The position numbers and the translations under genes are program-made. A stretch of DNA of 39,761 bases from Candidatus Kapaibacterium sp. GTDB taxonomy: Bacteria; Bacteroidota; Ignavibacteria; Kapaibacteriales; UBA4661. Positions 1-9,300 of the stretch are shown one piece after another. Location: positions 1-39,761 of the forward strand of contig JANYDO010000434.1 in NCBI GenBank assembly GCA_025363605.1. Reading direction: 5' to 3'. The first letter of the stretch is position 1. Every line of letters begins with the position of its first letter. A model generated the notes under the pieces. The model ran no database searches, was not told where the DNA came from, and worked only from the letters and a program-made list of their open reading frames with translations.

Positions 1-2
1 CG

Positions 3-212
3 GGTTTCATTATCGGGTATCGTTCGCCGGGTGTTGCTGTGAAGGAAGCAGGAGTGGCAGGCTTTCTGGCGGTAGTGCTGAACATTGATATTGTGTGTGT
101 TGCACTCGGAATGTTAGACATTACGATTATTTTAAGCGGTCTTGTGCTGGGGATACTCATGACGCTTTTAGGCGGCTGGGTGGGAGAAAAAGTGCAAGAA
201 GTCCGTGCCTAA
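3..212 (+). CDS. C-terminal part of a small glycine-rich hydrophobic membrane protein (5' truncated by window edge)
   Basis: Frame 3 is open from the window edge to TAA at 210-212: GFIIGYRSPGVAVKEAGVAGFLAVVLNIDIVCVALGMLDITIILSGLVLGILMTLLGGWVGEKVQEVRA; hydrophobic segments. Confidence 0.55.
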   Translation, partial: GFIIGYRSPGVAVKEAGVAGFLAVVLNIDIVCVALGMLDITIILSGLVLGILMTLLGGWVGEKVQEVRA

Positions 213-386
213 AAAAAACTTGCCCCATCATGAGCAAATCCTCCAACCTTCCTATAAAAACCTCCTCCCTTTTTAAGTAAAAAATCCTATATTGTTGCTT
301 GTCAAAAGCGTGACATTTCCCCGTTCATGGCTTCCCCTACGGTTGCTCACGATTGCATACCCCCTACTATCCTTGACATCACCACG

Positions 387-3300
387 ATGCTTACCATTAT
401 GCGCTCTTTTCTTACCTCTTTTGCCCTTCTCTTTCTTTGCAGCGCTCTTTCCCTTTGGGCGCAGCCGGGGCAGCTTGTTCCCTGTTTCAATACTGGCTTG
501 GGCTTTAACGGCAATACGAACTCATTTATTCTGCTGCCAACGGGAAAACTGCTCTGTGCGGGGAATTTTACCACGTACAACGGCTCGGCTGCAAACCGCA
601 TTTGTCGTTTGAATGCTGATGGGACACTTGACCCGACCTTTACTCCTAGTATCGGAGCAAACGCTTCCATTGACTGCATGGCTGTTCTGCCGAATGGACA
701 AATTATTATTTCCGGCTTATTTACTTCCTACAACGGCACACCGAAAGGGCGTATAGCCCGCCTTAATACTGACGGTACGTTAGATGCTACCTTTGCAGCA
801 GGTGTGGGTGGTAATGCGGGACGCATATTGAGATTTGCCGTGCAAGCCGATGGAAAAATTGTTATTGGCGGCGGATTCATGCTCACCCAATACGATGGCA
901 TTACAATCAATAGTTTTGCACGCCTGAACACTGACGGCTCGCTTGATGCCGCATTCAATAGCGGCGCAACGTCTGGAATTACTGGTATCGGCACCTACGA
1001 TCTTAAAATTCAATCGGACGGCAAGATTCTTCTTGCTGGCGATTTCACCGCCTATAAAAGTGTTGCCGTACCGAGAGGACTTATTCGCATCAATACCGAT
1101 GGCTCGCTGGACGTTACTTTCAATAACGGTGGGAGTGGTGCAAGCAACTATGTCGAGTCAATGGCGATTCAGACCGACGGCAAAATTGTCGTCGGATTAA
1201 GCGGAACATACAACGGCTTTATGCGCAATAACATTGCCCGCCTGAACGCTGACGGTTCACTGGATAATGCTTTCTATCCGCTTGGTCCCAATGGTGCGTG
1301 TGGTGTAGCGCTCCAAAGCGATGGAAAAATTCTTGTGTCCGGCTCATTCAGCACATACGATGGTATGACCCGCAATAACATTGCCCGCGCCAATAGCGAC
1401 GGAACAATCGACATCAGCTTTAATCCTACGGGCAGCAATGCCGCCATTACCTCACGCTTTGTGCTTGCTGATGGCACAGCAGTATTAGGGAGTAATGTCG
1501 GCTTTACTACCTACAACGGCGTTAGCGCTACCAACATTGCCCGTATCCAACTTTCTGCGCCTGTAACTATTTCCGGCACAAGTCCCGTCCGCAATAGCAA
1601 CACCGCACCCCTTTCCACACAGCTCACACTCAATTTTACCCAGCCAATGAACGCCGCCACCGCCTCCCAAAGCGCCTTCCGCATCTGGGGCGGGCAGTCG
1701 GGACTCCGAAGCGGCAGCTACTCCGGCGGGGGAACAAACACCATCAGCTTTGTACCGAGTAAGCCCTACAGCCCCGGCGAACTCGTCTCGGCGACGCTGA
1801 TGTGCGGGGCGCAAACAAGTACAGGTGTGCCTGTCAGCCCACAGGTAATGCAGTTTCGGGCGAAGGCGGGTGCGGGTCCGGCGACGTTTTATGAGACAAG
1901 GACGTTAGCAACGACAAGCAATAGTTTGTATGACATTACCTGTGGTTATTTTAATGCTGATGGGTATTTAGATTATGCAGTATCAAATATTACCAGCTTT
2001 GGCGGCACAGGAGGAGTAGAAATTTTTCTCGGTAGTGCAAGTGGTAACTTTACTTACTTCACAACTGTTAGCCCAGGCTCACCATTTGTAGGATTGGCTG
2101 TTGCCGATATGGATAATAATGGAACGCAGGATATAATAGCGGCTGGTGGTGGATATGGGGCAGCTTTTACAATAAACGTATTTCTTAATAATGGTGCTGC
2201 GAGTTTTACGCCCCTTGCCCCGACCAGCCCCGTACTCCAGCAAACACAAGTAGATATTGCCACAGGGGATTTTGATGGCGATGGCGATATGGATATTTTT
2301 GCCGTTTCTGATTTTGGTGGTACAGGTGGATATGCTATTTATCGCAATAATGGTATCGGTGTCTTATCAATCGTTGCAACGCAAGCATCGGGTTTCTCGC
2401 CCTCACAAAATGGTTTTTTGGGTGCCGCATCCGGTGATATAGATAACGACGGCGATATAGACCTTATCTATAATCAATTCTTGCTGAACAATATCGCCGT
2501 CGGTTATGCCCACGTTCTTATCAATGATGGGAAGGGTAATTTTTCTCCTGGGCAAACCCTGAATGTAGGAGCAACACTTTATTTCTCTCGTCTTGCTGAT
2601 ATTGATAATGATGGCTGGTTAGATTTAGTTACGGAGCAGTCAGGATCAAGTTTGCTGAAAGTCTATAAAAATATGGCAGGAACGTTTGGAGCGCCAGTGC
2701 AAACAGTCAATGTCGGTAGTACGGGACTCGGGAAGATTGTCATTTTGGACGGGAATGGTGATGGGTACTTAGATATTGCCGTAACGGTTGGTCCCACACC
2801 CGGCGTGGTTTTTGTTCCCAATAATGCCGGAATATTCGGTACAGCCGTTACAACACCTCTAGTTTTGGGTGCAGGCAGTCTCGGTGTTGGCGATACGGAC
2901 GGCGACGGAGACCTTGATTTATTGGCTACTGGTAATGCGTCCGTTACCGTCCTCACCAACGGCATCCAACCCCAAATTCTCGCCACCACTCCCATCCGCA
3001 ACTCGCACTCCTTCACGTCCACAAGCCTCACCCAATCATGGAATCTGCCCATGACCACCGCCACTGCCACGCTGCCTAGTCCCGCTTCGGTGCCGCACAG
3101 CCTCTACGTGTGGGGCGATATGACGGGCTACCGCGCACTACCAAGCGGGGGAACGGCTACCCAAAGTGGCAGCATCACTACCTTCACGCCCGTAAAGCCC
3201 TTTCTGCGCGGTGAGCGTGTCAGCGTGGCCGTTACCAATGCCCGTTCTACGGAGCTTGTGCCTGCAAAGCCTGTGGTGTATGACTTTCGGGCGAAAGCGG

Positions 3301-6300
3301 GGGTGGGACCGGGCGTGTTTTCGTCGGTTGCAGGCTCGCCTTTTGCTGTTGCTTCCCTTGCCAGTAGCCCTATTGCTATTGCCGCCGCTGATATAGATAA
3401 CGATGGAGATGTAGATATGGTAACGGCAAATGGCTCAAGTAATGTAACAATTTTTACGAATAACGGTTCGGGTCTCTACACTCCCGCAAATGTTGCTGTG
3501 CCTGCTCCAAACTATAGAGGTATCGCACTGGGCGATCTCAATAATGACGGCAATATAGATATTGCTGTTACAAATCAAGGCGGAAACGTTTACGTACTGC
3601 TTAACGGCGGAGGGGGAACTTTCGGCGCTTCCATTCCTATCGCCTCCGTGACTCAAGCCGGAAGTATTGAGCTTGCCGATTTTAACGCTGACGGATATTT
3701 AGATATTGTTGCAACTAATATCGGTGGTGGCAGCACTGTCACCGTCATCCTCAATAACGGAGGGATGAGTTTTTCGGCAGGCGTTACATACCTAACAGGT
3801 GGTAACACTTCTATTGGTGTAGCTGTTGCTGATATGGATAACGACGGAGATATTGACATCATAACCTCAAACCAGAACTCAGGCGATGTATCGGTCTTAC
3901 AGAATAACGGAAGTGGTGTGTTTGCTAATCTGACTCCTGTTCCTACGGGCGGTAATCCTAATAACATCAGCGTCGGCGATATTGATGCAGACGGAGATAT
4001 GGATATTGTTGTGGGGATAAGTTCCCTTAGTCAGGTAGTTGTTTTGAGTAATAACGGTTCGGGAATACTGAGCGTTGCTGCTTCCTATCCCACATCAGCA
4101 GGTCCGGCAGGCGTTGCCTTCGGAGACGTGGACGGCGACGGGGACTTGGATATAGCGGCGGCTCTTTCATCGAACAACGTTGCTGTGTTCATCAATAACG
4201 GCGCGGGCAGCTTTACAGCGTCCCCTTCACTTTTCCCGACGTTAGCTTCTGCCATTAATCATATTATCATGGCAGATGTAGACGGCGACGGAGATTTAGA
4301 TATTGGAACGGCAAATTATGGTGCAAATAGCATTTCCATTCTCAAAAACACTATCCAACCCGTCGTCGTTACTACTAACCCCGCCCACAATGCCCCTTCC
4401 ACAATCGCAAACAGTACTGTATCGCTCATGTACAACCAAAATATGACTCCTTCCAGTGCCAATGTACCCTCACTTAATATCTGGGGCGGTTTTTCGGGCT
4501 ACAAAACAGGCGGGACGCGCTCTGTGGCGGGCGGGACAGTCACGGCAAATGTCGGCGGCTTCCGCCCGGGCGAGCAGGTGTGGGTAACGCATCAGTCCGC
4601 CAAAAGCACGTCAAACGTTGCCGCAAAGCCGTATGTGTATGGCTTCACGGCGAAGGCGGGGGTGGGACCAGCAAATTTTGTGCAGAGTTCGATTATCTCC
4701 GTTGGTCCCCCCAATACACCATTTTCTCCTGCTTTTGGCGATATAAACAGCGATGGCGCACTGGATATGGTTGTTGGAGTGAATGGGGCAGGCGCAAATG
4801 TCTATCTCAATGACGGTAACGGTAATTTTACGCTCGCCGCCACTCCCGGCGGCGGTGATGGACACGTGTGTATTGCTGATGTCAATAACGACGGTAAGCC
4901 TGATATTATCTCGGGCACTGGTGCAAATATTGCGATTTTGACGAATATCACTCCGCCTATGGGGGCTTTGAGCTTTTCACCCGCAAGCGTAGGCAATTTC
5001 GGTAATGTTGTTAATGGCATAGCGGTAACTGATGTCAATGCTGATGGCACGTTGGATATTGTAACGGCAAATAACTCAGGAAGTAATATAAGTATTTTTT
5101 TGAATAATGGTGTGGGTACTTTTCCCGCAACTCCCACATCAACATTTACCGTAGGAGCAACTGTTCCTAATGGCATTACCGTTGGCGATATTGACAACGA
5201 TGGTGATATTGATATTGGCATTGCTGGGCAAAATAGTAATCAGATTGGTATATTTTTTAATGATGGAGCAGGTGGTTTTTCGGTGACAGGCGGTTTTGCG
5301 CTTGGTGGGCAACCGACTGCACTTTCTTTCGGCGATGTCAATAATGACGGCAATCTCGATTTAGTCGTGACAGCCATCAATGGGGTTGTCACTGTATTGC
5401 TGAATAATGGTATGGGAACATTCGCCCCCGGCTCACCGTACAATATCGGTGCAGCCAGAAATTCTACAACAATCATGGCTTTGGGCGATATGAACGGTGA
5501 TGGCAGCCTTGATATTGTTGCTGGAAACCCTTCTGTAAATACCTTTTCTGTCTTGCTAAATAATGGCTTCGGTGGATTTTCTCCTGCAAGCGGCTCACCA
5601 TTTACCGATGGCACAGGCTTTTGGGGGCTTGCCCTTGCTGATATTGACGGCGATGGCGATCTTGATGTAGCTGTTTCCAGTGATGGCGCACAACGGATTG
5701 CGTTGTATAAAAACAGCAACCAACCCATCCTCACCACCTTCTCTCCACCCCGCAACACCCAAACTCTACAACCAAACGCCGCAATAAACCTAACCTACAA
5801 CCAATCCATGACCACTGCGACGGCATCCGTACAGCCTTTCCATGTCTGGGGCGGTATGCGGGGCTTTCGCTCCGGCACGTACTCGCAGCCCACTGGCGCG
5901 GCATCGGCTCAGATTGCGCTCTCGCCGCCGCTTCTGCCGAATGAAGAAGTCTTTGTGAGCGTTACCAATGCGCAGAATAGCAACGCCATTGCGGCTCGTC
6001 CTTTCAGTTTGCAATACCGCGCCCGCTCCGGCGTTGCTCCGGCGACGTTCTTTGCGCTGCCGCCTGTTTCTATGGGCAGTACTCCGGCGCAAATGCGCAA
6101 TATGGTAACGGCAGATTTTAACGGCGATGGTAAACTTGATGCAGCCCTCTCCAATACAGGCGCAAACGGCGTTCAGCTCATGTACGGCAATGGCGCGGGC
6201 GGCTTTACCCAAGGACCACTCTTGGGTGTGGGCGGCACTGCACCGGACGAACTTGTAACAGGTGATTTTAATAACGACGGCAGACCGGATATTGCCGTGT

Positions 6301-9300
6301 CTGTCACGGGTTCAAACCTCTTGACTGTGCTTATCAATACTGGCGGTGCTTACACTTCTACCAGTTATTCCGTCGCCTCACGTGGCTTGGCAGTGGCGGA
6401 TTTTAATGGTGATGGAGCGCTGGATATTGCTGCAGTTGCGCAAGGTCTTGTTGTCAATATTTTTCTTGGCGCCAATAACGGTACGTTTAGCGTCGGCAGT
6501 CCAACGCCTGTAGTACCGTCGAACTGCAAAGGCATTACGGCGGCGGACGTGGATAACGACGGCGATATGGATATAATTGCCGTTGCCTATGGTGGAGTAC
6601 TCATCACCGACAATGCGCTCGTCTTCATCAATAACGGTCTTGGCGCGTTCACCACCGTCACGCTTCCTGCCACAGCACACCTGAAAGCAGAATATCCCTT
6701 TGCGGGAGATTTCAACAACGATGGCAAAATGGACTTTGTCGCCTTCTCTAGCGTTCCGGGCGGAGCATTTTTAGCGCTCTTCACCGGAAACGGTGCTGGC
6801 GGCTTTACGAACACCTCCTTCGGAACGGGTATATCCGGCGGATTCGGCAATGTAGGCGACCTCAATGGCGACGGACTGCTGGACGTAGCGGCAACGGATG
6901 TTTCCGGCAATGCACAAATTTGGCTCAATACGGGCGGCGCGTTTACGCAAAGTGGCGTGGGGCAAGGCACACTGGGCGCATACCCAGTTTCCGCAGATGT
7001 GGATGGCGATGGCGATCTTGACCTGATGATGACCGATTGGGCAAACGGACTCTTCAAGGTCTTGCTGAACCAGCCTGCACCTGTGCTGAACGCCAATCCG
7101 CTCACGCTCGACTTTGGCGTTGTTACCGTTGGGCTGAACGCAAGCGTTTCTACCGCAATCGCGGGAATAAATCTTGTGGGGCAAACACAAATTCTTCTTT
7201 CCACCAATGCAGCGTTTTCGATTTCCAGCAACGGCACAACCTTCGCAACGCAAGCCTCGCTCGCTCTGACCCAAACGCCGAACTTGAATATGACGTTGCA
7301 AGCTCGCTTTATCCCGCTCACAAGCGGCACCTTTACGACTACTATTACCGTAACCTCTGCCAGCGCCGCGCCGCTCACGCTCACGTTTACGGGCGTTGCC
7401 ATTCTGCCGCGCATCCCCACACCGCCTGTTATCACAGCACTTTCGACGACAGCCGCGCTTATCGGTACTCCCGTTACCGTGTCGGGTTTAAATTTTACCA
7501 ACGTCTCGCAAGCAAGTATTGGCGGTATTTCTACAACGGTGAATATTCTTTCTGCGACGCAAGCAAACGTTATTCTGCCCACAGGATTAAGCATTGGTCA
7601 AATTGTTCTCACCAACGTTGACGGTACTGCCATCAGTCGTGATTCTGTGCGGGCGCTCGTACCCTACACGCCGCCACCGATTGTTACAGCCGCACAGCCG
7701 CTCATGGGTGCTGCCGGAGAAATTATTATCGTGACAGGAGCAAACTTCGCAACGGGCGCAACGACGGTCTTTATCGGCACACTGCAAGTCTCGACAACAT
7801 TTAACTCCACGACGCACCTGACCATCATTCTTCCTGCGAATGCGCTGGGAAATCTTATCGTCCGAACGCCCAACGGCTCTACTACGTCGTCGTTTGTCCT
7901 TCGCGCGATTCCGCCACCGCTTATTCAATTCATCACTCCTACCGCAGCCAGAGCGGGTGATGCTCTGACGATTGTTGGCTCAAATTTTATCAACGTCCTT
8001 TCGGTAACTTCAGCAAATATGCGCTTGGACAGCACGTCGTGGCAAATTGACACTCTCGCACAGCGCCTCACGGTGCAAATCATAGAGAATCTCAATACTG
8101 ACGGTACGATTGGCACGATTACCCTTCTGACGCGAAGCGGCGTGGCGTTTTTCACCCAACGATATAGCGCAGGTGGCGTTCCCGAGGGCGTTCCGCAACC
8201 AAGCATTATTGCTGCTCTTCCCCTCAACTCAGCGGCAACGCTCCAAGAGGGTAATGAAATCGCTCTTCTTGCCACAAACATACCCACCGGAGCGACGTTG
8301 ACACTGACGGTGAACGGCATCACGGCGACGATTGCCAACATTCAAATCACATCCGGCACAGCGACGCTGCGCTTCCGCCTTCCTGTTGGGATTGTACCAA
8401 TAGCGCGACAAAGCACACCGTCTCTGGTGTTCAGTCTCACTATCGGCGGCATTGCTACAACGGCAACATTTCAACTTCCCGTACAAGCAGCATCCTTGCC
8501 AACGCTCACTACCTTCACGCCACCGCTCGGCGGGACGTGTTCGACTGTCAGCATCACCGGACAAAACCTTGGATTGGAGCCGCGCGGCAGAGTCACAAAC
8601 GTTCTGGTGGGCGGCGTTCCTGTGCAGGCATTCCGCGTTGTCTCGCCGACACAAATCCTGGCGACAGTGGGAACGGTCAGAAGCGGCGTGGTTACTATCG
8701 TGACCAGCATTGGCGCGATTTCCACTTCCGCCATGTTCAGCTTTGACCCCACTTTCCAATGTTACCCCCCGATGCGGCACGAAGACTCACTTGCGCTAGA
8801 TGCGTTCTACGTGGCAACGGTGGGACTGGACTGGACGACCTCGACCAACTGGACGGTTCAGGGCGTTCCGGCGGCAATGCGCTTTGGCGTGAAGGTGGAT
8901 GGCGACCGCGTGGTCGAAATTGCTATGCCGAAAAACAATGTAAGTGGCTCCATTCCTGACTTTGTGATGCAGAATCTCAGAACACTACGAGTGCTGGATT
9001 TGAACGATAACCGCATTTCAGGGGCGCTGCCGCAAACGCTTTCCTTGGCAACAAATCTCGAAATACTGCGGCTTGGCGGGAATCGCTTCACGGGCGCATT
9101 GCCGCCGAATGTGGCGGCACTCACGCGATTACGCCAACTGGACTTGGCGAACAACTTGCTTTCCGATACGCTTGGGCAATGCTGGTCGCTCACGGCGCTT
9201 GAACACTTGAATCTTCGCCAAAATAAGTTCACAGGACGAATACATACAGGCATCGCACGACTTCTCAATCTTCTTAGCCTTGACCTTAGCAATAACCAGC

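Noticed and set aside
1945-7060. CRISPR-like or minisatellite periodicity (gatattgataacgacggcgat-type words)
   Set aside because: Imperfect, irregularly spaced and in frame; explained by VCBS/FG-GAP Ca-loop codons
6587-7594. 335-aa minus-strand ORF
   Set aside because: Antisense shadow of the giant gene; low-complexity Val/Ser/Pro composition mirrors the opposite strand's codon use
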